A stretch of 17,342 bases of DNA from an uncultured Bacteroidales bacterium (GCA_900544815.1 UQWT01000048.1:1-17342), one strand, 5' to 3'. Shown: positions 5,000-12,218, counted from the first letter of the stretch. Numbers and translations are program-made. The notes: a model not told the origin generated them from the sequence alone.

Positions 5000-5992
5000 A
5001 TGAAAATTAGATTATTCAGGTTTATTTGTATGGCAGGCCTCGCAATGTTGGCTGTTTCTTGTGCGGAGGACAAGGATGAAAGTTCGGATTCTATACAGAA
5101 AAGGATATTGGACGCATACGTAAATATACATTATCCGCAAGGTCTTACAACTACCGAGAAAGGAACCAAGATAATAAGTATGGATGAAGGGACCGGTAGC
5201 TATATAAAAAAGTACAATGGCGTCTATCTTTACACGACGACCATGGATCTCGAAGGCAATTATATCTCTTCAAACAGAGAGGAGGTGGCAAGACAGCTTG
5301 GTACCTATTCAAAAAGCACACACTATGGTCCTAAATTAAGTATTCTTGGTGTTGGTTCTGTAATACTCGGTTTGGAAGAGTTGCTCTACAATATGAGGAC
5401 CGATGGAAAGGTAGAGGCCATTATTCCGCCTTGGGCATCTAATTATGAATATGCAAAGAAGTCTTTTGCCAATTCTACAAACCTCATATATAAGGTTGAG
5501 GTTAAACAGGTTGTTACAGATATAACGGCATATCAGAGAAGCAGACTAAACAAGTTTTCTGCTACATATTACGATGGTATTGATACTACCGCTGCCGGAT
5601 TTTATTTTAAAACAGTAGATGCATCGCTAAAAAATGACACTATTGCAAGAAATGCATCTTTGAAGGTGAGGTATGTTGGCAAGTTGTTAGACGGTTTTGT
5701 TTTTGATACCAATATAAGGGATAGCGCAAAGGCTTATGGCATATATAATTCATCTAAGAGCTATGATGCTCTAAGTATAACATATAATGATGATTACTCT
5801 ACGATAAAGGAGAAAAGCAGTGTTGTAAGCGGTTTTGCAAAGGCTGTGTCTCTTATGAAGAGATATGGAGAGAGGGCTGTAACTTTCTTTAACTCAGATT
5901 GGGGATATAAGGCATCCGGTTCTGGAGATAATATAGGTGCGTATGAGCCGCTGTTCTTCTATCTGTACATAGAGCCAAATGACAAAAAATAG
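5000..5992 (+). CDS. Lipoprotein with two FKBP-like domains
   Basis: The protein has 330 residues from ATG 5000. A TTG at 4991 lies inside the promoter and was rejected as a start. The signal peptide ends in LAVSC with Cys21, followed by an acidic linker (EDKDESSD) typical of Bacteroidota outer-membrane lipoprotein export signals. Two FKBP folds follow. The first (about 63-171) has GVGSVILGLEELLYNM and a final YKVEVKQV strand. The second (about 200-325) has the more canonical VRYVGKLLDGFVFDTN, VVSGFAKAVSLMKRYGERA, a WGYKASGSG flap and a YEPLFFYLYIE strand. A role as periplasmic or surface-exposed chaperone/PPIase is likely. It follows the single-domain FKBP lipoprotein by 53 bases, but has its own promoter. 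Confidence 0.8.
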   Translation: MKIRLFRFICMAGLAMLAVSCAEDKDESSDSIQKRILDAYVNIHYPQGLTTTEKGTKIISMDEGTGSYIKKYNGVYLYTTTMDLEGNYISSNREEVARQLGTYSKSTHYGPKLSILGVGSVILGLEELLYNMRTDGKVEAIIPPWASNYEYAKKSFANSTNLIYKVEVKQVVTDITAYQRSRLNKFSATYYDGIDTTAAGFYFKTVDASLKNDTIARNASLKVRYVGKLLDGFVFDTNIRDSAKAYGIYNSSKSYDALSITYNDDYSTIKEKSSVVSGFAKAVSLMKRYGERAVTFFNSDWGYKASGSGDNIGAYEPLFFYLYIEPNDKK

Positions 5993-5999
5993 CTCAACG

Positions 6000-6020
6000 A
6001 AAGCCGATTTTGTTGGCTTT
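6000..6020 (+). terminator. Weak hairpin after the FKBP lipoprotein gene
   Basis: AAAGCCGA (6000-6007) pairs with TTGGCTTT extended by one base (6013-6020), giving eight pairs including one G-T with a 5-base loop, seven bases after the stop codon. No T-run follows, so termination may rely on the larger palindrome at 6033-6153. Confidence 0.35.
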
Positions 6021-6032
6021 AATGGAGATGGT

Positions 6033-6153
6033 AAAAGTTGAATAAAAAATGCAAGTACAAGGCTTTAGAATCATTAAACACCGGAGCGTACTTTAGTATG
6101 TGTGGATTTTAATGATGAGCGTAACGAAGTAATTGCTTTTTTATTCAGCTTTT
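6033..6153. repeat. 121-base near-palindrome between convergent genes
   Basis: The left arm 6033-6049 pairs along all 17 positions (one G-T) with 6137-6153. GCAAGTAC (6051-6058) pairs 7 of 8 with GTAATTGC (6129-6136). An inner perfect 9-bp stem joins 6070-6078 to 6108-6116, and a small hairpin (6087-6091 with 6096-6100) forms the tip. A/T runs in the arms make it a plausible two-way terminator. The right arm includes the last codons and stop of the minus-strand GNAT gene. Confidence 0.65.
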
Positions 6154-7271
6154 AGATTTTTTATCCAGCAGCGGCGCCTCATGAAAGGGGTATAATCATA
6201 ACTCTCCCACACCTTAATAGCCGCATGATTGGTATCTAACTGAGGATTGGTTATCCCGTATTTTATCTTGTATTTCTGAAAGTTGTCTGCCAAATGGGTA
6301 TGGAATATTGCAGAAAGGCCTTTTGATGCCCATGCAGGGTTTGAGCCTACCATCATAAGGTCTATTGTATCGTACTTCTGATATCCTCTGAGTATGTGAT
6401 ACCATCCGAACGGAAAAAGTTTGCCTTTTGCTTTTTGAAATGCAGGTGAGAGGGATGGAAGGCAAAAACCGAATGCTGCAATGTCGTTGTCGGGAGCCAT
6501 AACCATACAGGTAAGCTCTGGCTTAAGCAACTTAAAGTAAAGGTCTCCTGTATGCTCTATCTCTTTGTCTGTTAATGGTATAAAGTTATGCACAGACTTA
6601 AAGCATTCGTTGTATATTCTAAAGAATTTGGCTGTAAGGTCTTTTCTTTGCTCTTTTGTAAGGTGTTTTATATCCAAAAGTCGCAGGTTGTAGCGTTGCA
6701 TGAGAATATCGGACATTCTTCTTAATTTGTCGGGAACTCCCTGCATTGCATTCAACTTGTATTGAACCCAGTCTGCCTCCTTTTCAAATCCGAGCTTGTT
6801 CATATAATCTACGTAGTAAGGGAAGTTATAGAGACAGTTTGTAGGGGGGAGGTTCTCATACCCTTCTACAAGCATTCCTTGGCGTCCGAGTGTGTTGTAT
6901 GCCAACGGGCCGTGTATCTCTGTCATTCCCCTCTCTCGTCCCCATGCCATTGCGGTATCCAACAGTGCTTTTGCAACTTCAAAATCCTCTATAAAGTCAA
7001 ACCATCCGAATCTTATCCTCTTAAGGTTGTAGAACTCGTTGTATCTTGGGTTTATAATGCCTTGGATGCGGCCCACAGCCTTTCCGTCTTTCCAGGCCAA
7101 CCATAGTTTGCGCTCGCAATATTCAATTGCAGGATCTGACTTGAGTGTAACCTTCTGGTCTATATTCAGCGAAGGTACATAGTTGGGTACATTCTTGTAC
7201 AACCTGTTTTGAAATGTGTAAAATATCCTGAACTCCTTTTTTGTGGATACCTCTTTAACCTCTATCTGCAT
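6141..7271 (-). CDS. GNAT-fold acyltransferase-like protein
   Basis: This 376-residue soluble protein looks like a two-lobed GNAT-family protein of a type I associate with Bacteroidota. Visible pieces are the strand-turn GKAVGRIQGIINP (about residues 63-75), GPLAYNTLGRQGML (121-134), and a second lobe ending in NPQLDTNHAAIKVWE, reminiscent of the last GNAT motif in which a residue from the terminal helix contacts CoA. The substrate is unknown. A promoter lies in the 98-base gap to tcdA, so it can be expressed separately from the three genes upstream. Its stop codon lies inside the palindrome at 6033-6153. Confidence is good that the gene is real and moderate for the fold. Confidence 0.7.
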   Translation of the reverse strand: MQIEVKEVSTKKEFRIFYTFQNRLYKNVPNYVPSLNIDQKVTLKSDPAIEYCERKLWLAWKDGKAVGRIQGIINPRYNEFYNLKRIRFGWFDFIEDFEVAKALLDTAMAWGRERGMTEIHGPLAYNTLGRQGMLVEGYENLPPTNCLYNFPYYVDYMNKLGFEKEADWVQYKLNAMQGVPDKLRRMSDILMQRYNLRLLDIKHLTKEQRKDLTAKFFRIYNECFKSVHNFIPLTDKEIEHTGDLYFKLLKPELTCMVMAPDNDIAAFGFCLPSLSPAFQKAKGKLFPFGWYHILRGYQKYDTIDLMMVGSNPAWASKGLSAIFHTHLADNFQKYKIKYGITNPQLDTNHAAIKVWESYDYTPFMRRRCWIKNLKAE

Positions 7272-7349
7272 TCCTTAAATTGTATTTAAGCAATCTGTAT
7301 ATGGCTTGCAACTCTTGGCCAAAAGCCTTTTGGATTGCTGAAAAACGTA

Positions 7350-7380
7350 CAAAATTAATAAAAATCTCCCTACAGAGAAA
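7350..7380 (-). promoter_or_regulatory. Promoter of the GNAT-like gene
   Basis: Minus-strand TTTC (7380-7377), a 19-bp spacer and TAATTTTG (7357-7350). The -33 part overlaps the last codons of tcdA. The leader would be about 75 bases and contains a short hairpin (CCAAAA with TTTTGG, near 7319-7333). Confidence 0.5.
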
Positions 7381-8092
7381 GTATACTTGTTATTGCAACC
7401 TGTGCGCAGACAATACCGAATGATGCTGGCAGGTAGGATATGGTGCCAACCTGGCTCTTTTTATTCCTCTCCTCCATTGGGATAATGGCGTTCCTGTCTG
7501 GCAATTCCTCCGAGAATACTACTTTAAATCCTTTGCTTATACCCTCTTTGCGGAGTTTTTTCCGTAGTATGTATGCCAACGGACAGTTGAAGGATTTGCT
7601 GAGGTCTGCTATCTTTATTGCGGTTGCATCAAACTTTGCTCCGGCCCCCATGGATGAGACATGTTTTATTTTATTGCGTACACAGAATTTTATAAGCTCT
7701 ATCTTTGGGGTGAGTGTGTCTATGGCGTCTATGAGGAAGTCTGTCTTGCCTACGTGCTCTCCAAGGATATTGTCTATGTTGCCTTCATCTATATATTGTG
7801 TTATTACAGTAAGATTAAGGTTTGGGTTGATATCCTTTAACCGTTCTGCCATCACTTCTGTTTTGAGTTTTCCTATTGTGCTGTCCAACGCTACAAGCTG
7901 CCTGTTTTTGTTGGTAATGTTTACTGTGTCGGAATCCAGAATAATCATTGTCCCAACCCCTGCACGGCAGACCATCTCGGCGGCAAATGCTCCAACCCCG
8001 CCTAACCCTATTACCGCAACAGTTGCATTCTGCAGTTTTGCTATCCTCTCTTCTCCTAATAATATGTTGGTTCTCTCTTTCCAAGGCTCCAT
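7370..8092 (-). CDS. tcdA: tRNA threonylcarbamoyladenosine dehydratase TcdA (ThiF/E1-like)
   Basis: TcdA uses ATP to cyclise t6A at position 37 of ANN-decoding tRNAs into ct6A. The 240 residues start with the family-typical RTNILLGEERIAKLQNA. A Rossmann ATP-binding motif GLGGVGA (29-35), DSDTVNITNKNRQ (53-65, the E1-type D-x-x-N-x-x-R-Q region), a D-A-I-D-T core (122-126) with LTPK, and SSMGAGAK (146-153) follow. The length is close to E. coli TcdA. The gene begins two bases after the mazG stop, so the two are translationally linked. The close match to YgdL/CsdL-type proteins makes other ThiF-family roles (thiamine, MoeB) unlikely. Confidence 0.88.
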   Translation of the reverse strand: MEPWKERTNILLGEERIAKLQNATVAVIGLGGVGAFAAEMVCRAGVGTMIILDSDTVNITNKNRQLVALDSTIGKLKTEVMAERLKDINPNLNLTVITQYIDEGNIDNILGEHVGKTDFLIDAIDTLTPKIELIKFCVRNKIKHVSSMGAGAKFDATAIKIADLSKSFNCPLAYILRKKLRKEGISKGFKVVFSEELPDRNAIIPMEERNKKSQVGTISYLPASFGIVCAQVAITSILSL

Positions 8093-8094
8093 AT

Positions 8095-8919
8095 CTACTC
8101 CCTCTCCATTGCTTTTGCCTCGTTCCAGTATCTGTCCATCTCCTCTAAACTCATCTGCTTTAGATCTAATCCTTTACGTATTGTCTGTTGCTCAAGGTAG
8201 GTGAATCTTCTTTTGAATTTTGCACAGGTAGATTCTAATGCGGTATCGGGGTTCAGATGATATAGGCGTGCTGCGTTTATAATTGAGAAGATAAGGTCTC
8301 CAAGTTCATTCTCTGCATGTTTCTTGTCTTTGACCTTCTCCTCTTCGTTTTCTGCTTTGCCAAGTTTGTACATCTCCTCTTTAAATTCTCCTAACTCCTC
8401 TGCTACTTTGTCCCAGACCTGCTCCTTTTCTGTCCAGTCAAAACCTACGGCGCGTGCTTTGTCCTGCATCCTGTATGCTTTTATCATAGACGGCATAGCA
8501 TCCGGGACGCCGCTCAGGATGGTTTTGTTTCCGTCTTTCTCTTTTGTCTTAAGTTGCTCCCAATTGGCTATAACCTCTCCTGCATCCTTTACCTTTGTGT
8601 CTGAGAAGACGTGGGGATGTCTGTATATTAGTTTGTTGCTTAACTCTTCAATTACATCTACTATGCTAAAGCGGCCCTGCTCCTCTCCAATCTTGGCATA
8701 GAAAATTATATGTAAAAGTATGTCTCCAAGCTCTTTGGAAATGTTGTGGTAGTCGTTCTTTGTTATGGCGTCGCTCAATTCAAATGTTTCTTCTATGGTA
8801 AGCGGACGCAGTGATTCTATTGTCTGTTTTCTGTCCCAAGGGCATTTCTCCCTAAGTTCATCCATAATGTCCAAAATCTTTTCAAATGCTTTTAATTGGG
8901 CTGCTCTTCTCTCTGTCAT
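8095..8919 (-). CDS. mazG: Nucleoside triphosphate pyrophosphohydrolase MazG
   Basis: MazG hydrolyses NTPs and dNTPs to monophosphates and pyrophosphate, clearing abnormal nucleotides. The 274-residue protein has the typical double-domain build. The first domain has the CPWDRKQT signature (26-33), the metal-binding IEETFEL (42-48) and KELGDILLHIIF (62-73). The second domain has AEELGEFKEE (173-182) and ENELGDLIFSIIN (203-215). The linker contains a charged low-complexity stretch (NEEEKVKDKKHAE). It lies between the SAM-hydrolase-family gene (23-base gap) and tcdA (2-base gap), so the three form an operon. No promoter was found in the short gap. Confidence 0.92.
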   Translation of the reverse strand: MTERRAAQLKAFEKILDIMDELREKCPWDRKQTIESLRPLTIEETFELSDAITKNDYHNISKELGDILLHIIFYAKIGEEQGRFSIVDVIEELSNKLIYRHPHVFSDTKVKDAGEVIANWEQLKTKEKDGNKTILSGVPDAMPSMIKAYRMQDKARAVGFDWTEKEQVWDKVAEELGEFKEEMYKLGKAENEEEKVKDKKHAENELGDLIFSIINAARLYHLNPDTALESTCAKFKRRFTYLEQQTIRKGLDLKQMSLEEMDRYWNEAKAMERE

Positions 8920-8942
8920 AGTATATTATAGTTTTTTTTATG

Positions 8943-9743
8943 TTACTTAAAAACAATATTTATTTCTGTTCGTATGTCAACCCCTTCTGCCTGTGCAAAG
9001 TTCCCTCTGTTTATTGCCAATTCCAAATATCCTGCTGAGTTGAACAGGGCAAGGTGCTCCCCCCGGCCTACATTGTCGTAGTTTCTTACTATGTCGTTAA
9101 TCTTTAGATATGGGCCGGGAATACAGATCTCCATATTTATGTTTTCTCCATATTTTTCTGCCGCAGCTGTCATTGTCTTCATGAACATCTTGGCTGTTAT
9201 GTTGGTTATGGCGTTTCCAAATGAGTCTATAAATACAATCTTTCCTGTTATGGAGTTGTCTGTTATTGCCGGCATCTCCTTTACAAATCGTTGCAGTGGT
9301 GCATCTTCCAATTTGTCGAACAGGCCTTTGGAAATGACTTTTACTGCTTCGGCCGCGTAATAGGGAAAGGTAAAGGTGGAGTATTTGTCGGGAAGCGGCA
9401 TATTCTTAATTATAAAGTCATTACTGTCAAATATGAGCGAGAAACGACCGTCGTCTATCCCAAGAAAGTAGTGCCCCTTATAGTATACCAATGTCATAGT
9501 GTTATTTTTGTACGGCTCCGAGACCACGCCCAATAGGTGCAATGTCTCTTTTGGGAATGCGTTGTAGGTGCTCTTTACAATGAAACACATGGTGTAGATG
9601 TCAAAGGGTGGTACCGTAGAGCTTAGTTCTACCAAATTTACCAACGGAGCACCCTGCTCTGAGACAAGAGCACCGAGTCTGCCTTTCAGTATAGGCAGAT
9701 AATGGCTGTTGCCCCAGTCTGATATGATGGTTACTGTCTGCAT
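8943..9743 (-). CDS. SAM hydrolase / SAM-hydroxide adenosyltransferase family protein (DUF62), divergent active site
   Basis: Family members cleave S-adenosylmethionine with water to adenosine and methionine; relatives use fluoride or chloride. The 266 residues follow the family layout: an N-terminal IISDWGNSHYLPILKG (6-21, compare T-D-F-G...Y-x-G-x-x-K-G), FPKETLHLLGVVSEP (63-77), a GIDDGRFSLI segment (95-104, compare P-D-N-G), and the C-terminal barrel motifs FIDSFGNAITNI (171-182) and NSAGYLELAINRG (235-247). In characterised members an Asp follows the G-V (V-D-P-G-V-G, or G-V-D-S-E in Bacteroidota relatives). Here that position is Val (V74), and the H-x-I-x-P motif reads SSTVPPFD. Catalysis is therefore uncertain. 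It is the first gene of the mazG-tcdA operon. Confidence 0.75.
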   Translation of the reverse strand: MQTVTIISDWGNSHYLPILKGRLGALVSEQGAPLVNLVELSSTVPPFDIYTMCFIVKSTYNAFPKETLHLLGVVSEPYKNNTMTLVYYKGHYFLGIDDGRFSLIFDSNDFIIKNMPLPDKYSTFTFPYYAAEAVKVISKGLFDKLEDAPLQRFVKEMPAITDNSITGKIVFIDSFGNAITNITAKMFMKTMTAAAEKYGENINMEICIPGPYLKINDIVRNYDNVGRGEHLALFNSAGYLELAINRGNFAQAEGVDIRTEINIVFK

Positions 9744-9780
9744 TGCTCCGGTTGGACTTTTTGTTATGACTTATGGGTTA

Positions 9781-9788
9781 CAAAGATA
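9781..9788 (-). promoter_or_regulatory. -7 box upstream of the SAM-hydrolase-family operon
   Basis: Minus-strand TATCTTTG (9788-9781), followed by TA, matches the -7 consensus. It lies about 37 bases upstream of the ATG. No convincing TTTG was found at the -33 distance. It is back to back with the CoA-transferase promoter (9800-9829). Confidence 0.5.
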
Positions 9789-9799
9789 GGCTAATTAGG

Positions 9800-9829
9800 T
9801 TTGTGTTTGTATAATATTTTGTACATTTG
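9800..9829 (+). promoter_or_regulatory. Promoter of the CoA-transferase gene
   Basis: TTTG (9800-9803), an 18-bp spacer and TACATTTG (9822-9829) match the consensus at both boxes. The expected start near 9834 gives a leader of about 35 bases. Confidence 0.7.
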
Positions 9830-9869
9830 TTGGTTATTTGACTATACATTTATTTAAACAACTATAATA

Positions 9870-11174
9870 ATGCACACAAATATTAACTTTATCAGCCCTG
9901 ATGAGGCTGTTAAATATGTTAAGAGTGGAGATCATATCCACTTTAGTAGCGTTGCCAGTGCTCCAAAGGTGCTTATAGATGCACTTTGCAGAAGGGGTGA
10001 AAGCGGTGAGCTTAAAGATGTTAGAATTCATCATCTTCATACTGAGGGTGCTGCTCCTTACTGTGATCCAAAATTTGAGGGGGTATTCTTCCATCAGGCT
10101 TTCTTTGTAGGTGGCAATGTACGTAAAGCTGTTCAGGCCGGTTACGCAGATTACATTCCAATTTTCCTTAGCGAGACTCAGAAACTTTACAGAAGCGGTG
10201 CACTTCCTTGCGATGTTGCAATGATTCAGGTTTCTACTCCCGACAAACATGGTTATGTTTCTCTTGGTACCTCTGTTGATGCTACTTTGGCTGCTATTGA
10301 GTGCGCACGTGAAGTTATTGCTGTTGTAAACAAGAATGTTCCTCGTTCTTTTGGCGATGCCATGATCCCTGTTAGCATGATAGACCATTTTGTTGAGTAT
10401 GATAGCGTTCTTGAGCCTGCTCATTTCTCTGAGCCTTCGGAGATTGAGACTGCCATAGGAAAGCATTGTGCGGCTCTCATTGAGGATGGTGCTACTCTTC
10501 AGATGGGTATTGGTGCTATTCCTAATGCTGTTCTTGCACAGCTTGGCAATCATAAGAATCTAGGTATTCATACAGAGATGTTTGCAGATGGTGTCCTTCC
10601 TCTTGTTGAGAAGGGTGTTATTAACGGTGCAAACAAGAAATTGGACAAGGGCAAGATTGTTTCTACATTCTTGATGGGGTCTCAGCAGGTTTATGACTTT
10701 ATTGATGATAACCCTATGGTTGCAATGATGGATGTTGGATATACCAATGATCCGTATGTTATTGCAAAGAACCCTAAGATGACTGCAATCAACTCTGCTC
10801 TTCAGGTGGATTTGACCGGCCAGGTTTGTGCAGATTCTCTTGGTATTAAATTCTATTCCGGTGTTGGCGGACAGATAGACTTTGTTTATGGTGCCTCTCT
10901 GTCTGAGGGTGGTAAGGCTATTATTGCTATGCCGTCTATGACAAACAAGGGCGTTAGCAAGATTGCTCCTGTTCTTCAGTCCGGTGCCGGTGTTGTTACT
11001 ACAAGAAATCATATTCACTGGTTTGTAACAGAGTACGGTGCGGTTGATCTGTATGGCAAGTCTTTGCAGGAGAGAGCAAAACTGCTTATAAGCATTGCTC
11101 ATCCTGATGCAAGGGAGGAGCTGGATAGGGCTGCTTTTGAGTGCTTTGGTCCTCACTACCACTTTGTAGGATAA
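9870..11174 (+). CDS. Acetyl-CoA hydrolase/transferase family protein (family I CoA-transferase)
   Basis: Enzymes of this family move CoA between acetate and acyl-CoAs such as butyryl- or 4-hydroxybutyryl-CoA, through a glutamyl-CoA thioester. The 434-residue length is typical. Motifs seen are FSSVASAPKVL (25-35), GALPCDVAMIQVSTPDKHGY (110-129), GIGAIPNAVL (213-222), the catalytic Glu in GIHTEMF (E236) and the CoA-site glycines in SGVGGQIDF (330-338) and EGGKAIIAMPS (346-356). In a fermentative Bacteroidales the likely job is the last step of butyrate or 4-hydroxybutyrate fermentation, or acetate/propionate CoA exchange; substrate cannot be settled here. Codons are strongly biased (GTT, GCT, CTT, GGT), unlike neighbouring genes, which suggests high expression. 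It has its own promoter and terminator. Confidence 0.88.
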   Translation: MHTNINFISPDEAVKYVKSGDHIHFSSVASAPKVLIDALCRRGESGELKDVRIHHLHTEGAAPYCDPKFEGVFFHQAFFVGGNVRKAVQAGYADYIPIFLSETQKLYRSGALPCDVAMIQVSTPDKHGYVSLGTSVDATLAAIECAREVIAVVNKNVPRSFGDAMIPVSMIDHFVEYDSVLEPAHFSEPSEIETAIGKHCAALIEDGATLQMGIGAIPNAVLAQLGNHKNLGIHTEMFADGVLPLVEKGVINGANKKLDKGKIVSTFLMGSQQVYDFIDDNPMVAMMDVGYTNDPYVIAKNPKMTAINSALQVDLTGQVCADSLGIKFYSGVGGQIDFVYGASLSEGGKAIIAMPSMTNKGVSKIAPVLQSGAGVVTTRNHIHWFVTEYGAVDLYGKSLQERAKLLISIAHPDAREELDRAAFECFGPHYHFVG

Positions 11175-11203
11175 TCATATTCATTTTTAATTCTTTTCAT
11201 GAG

Positions 11204-11241
11204 AAATGGGATGACCGGGTTTGCCGGCATCCCATTTTGTA
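11204..11241. terminator. Terminator between the CoA-transferase gene and bioD
   Basis: A perfect 10-bp stem (AAATGGGATG, 11204-11213, with CATCCCATTT, 11228-11237) carries an inner CCGG-CCGG stem (11215-11218 with 11224-11227) and a GTTTG loop. TTTTGT follows on the plus strand. It also lies 12 bases beyond the bioD stop, so it probably serves both converging genes. The core GGGATGACCG is shared with the terminator at 2574-2595. Confidence 0.8.
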
Positions 11242-11248
11242 TATTGAT

Positions 11249-11917
11249 CTATGCTAATTCTTCCATTACAAGGAGCGGATAACCCAAGGAGATAAGGTAT
11301 TGCAGGGTATCCTCCTCTATTATCTTGTCTGTGTGCGGATAGCTGTTGTAGACTATTCCCTCTATCTTTATGCCTCTGCTCATGCAGGCGTCTATGCTTA
11401 GAAGTGTGTGGTTTATACTTCCTAATCTTCCCGATGTTACGAGCACTACGGGGTAATTGTTCTCTTTAATGTAGTCTATTGTAAGATAGCCGCCAAGTGG
11501 TTTTGTGGGGTCCTCTTTTATTGGAACCATAAGTCCGCCTGCACCCTCTAAAAGGACAATCTCATATTTTGACAACAGCTTGTCTGTGGCATGTTTTATT
11601 GTGCCAAGGTCTATCTCTCTTTTGTCTATTTTTGCGGCAAGGTGCGGTGATGCAGGGTATGTGAATACGCAGGGGGCGGTGAGTAGCTCTTTGTCCTCCT
11701 GCAGATCTCCCCAACCTGTGAGCTTGCGGTGCATCTCAATATCCTCGGAGTATTTTTCGCAGCCGGTCTGAACCATCTTCTGTGTTATTACGCTGAACCC
11801 GCCCTCTTTGTATTTCTTTGCAAGGTATGCGGTTGCGTATGTCTTGCCAATGTTGGTGTCTATTCCGCTCACAAATATGCATCTGTGATGTGCGGGGATG
11901 TTTATATTTTCTTTCAT
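11249..11917 (-). CDS. bioD: Dethiobiotin synthetase BioD
   Basis: BioD closes the ureido ring of biotin: DAPA + CO2 + ATP gives dethiobiotin. The 222 residues match the family length. The P-loop GIDTNIGKTY (18-27, Lys25 and Thr26) is followed by QKMVQTG (46-52), the second ATP/Mg motif EGAGGLMVP (124-132) and VTSGRLGSINHTLL (160-173). The final segment contains NSYPH, near the family's nucleotide-base recognition site. It is the last gene of the biotin operon but is separated from bioC by 446 bases of repeat-rich DNA. No promoter match was found there, so it depends either on readthrough or on a promoter I cannot recognise. A terminator follows at 11204-11241. Confidence 0.92.
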   Translation of the reverse strand: MKENINIPAHHRCIFVSGIDTNIGKTYATAYLAKKYKEGGFSVITQKMVQTGCEKYSEDIEMHRKLTGWGDLQEDKELLTAPCVFTYPASPHLAAKIDKREIDLGTIKHATDKLLSKYEIVLLEGAGGLMVPIKEDPTKPLGGYLTIDYIKENNYPVVLVTSGRLGSINHTLLSIDACMSRGIKIEGIVYNSYPHTDKIIEEDTLQYLISLGYPLLVMEELA

Positions 11918-11985
11918 TTTTTTATAATATGTTATTCTTATATCATTTTGGTTACTGCAAGTTCAGTACTATAAACTAAATTAAG

Positions 11986-11997
11986 GCCAACGCCAAT
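11986..11997. repeat. GCCAAC hexamer pair
   Basis: GCCAAC and GCCAAT in tandem, preceded by AAATTAAG. The second intergenic array (12296-12319) has a very similar lead-in (AAATTAAT). This is a short member of the hexamer family. Confidence 0.5.
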
Positions 11998-12014
11998 ACT
12001 TTCTTTGCTCATAT

Positions 12015-12198
12015 TTAGAAACAGTTCTTCTCTCCGTGTCAATCAACTGCTAATGCCTTCAATCAGCTTGAAACGGCTGAGTCGTCCCTTTTAGTCTGCT
12101 TTGCATCCTAACGGTCCTTCAACAGACGCCGTTTCTATTAAGCTGCTTTCGGCAACCGCTGTTCCGTTGATTGACAAGTCGTTCACAACTGTTTCTAA
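12015..12198. repeat. 184-base nested palindrome (structured element or MITE-like relic)
   Basis: Successive inverted repeats nest within one another. A perfect 12-bp outer pair joins 12015-12026 (TTAGAAACAGTT) to 12187-12198. An 11-bp pair joins 12037-12047 to 12166-12176. TGCC (12054-12057) pairs with GGCA (12151-12154). CAGCTT (12064-12069) pairs with AAGCTG (12140-12145). GAAACGGC (12070-12077) pairs with GCCGTTTC (12128-12135), and GTCTG (12094-12098) with CAGAC (12123-12127). ACTTTCTTT occurs on both sides (11998-12006 and 12201-12209). It could form a long branched hairpin in the bioC-bioD mRNA. No ORF or transposase is inside. Confidence 0.6.
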
Positions 12199-12218
12199 TT
12201 ACTTTCTTTTCCCTCTCT

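Noticed and set aside
7440..8204. 254-residue plus-strand frame opposite tcdA and mazG
   Set aside because: Serine- and leucine-rich shadow; both genes on the other strand are well-conserved families.
9834..10553. Long minus-strand frame opposite the CoA-transferase gene
   Set aside because: It is a shadow of a strongly codon-biased gene; the plus-strand protein has clear family motifs.
11998..12209. Intact insertion sequence
   Set aside because: Inverted ends are present but nothing between them can encode a transposase; at most a non-autonomous relic.
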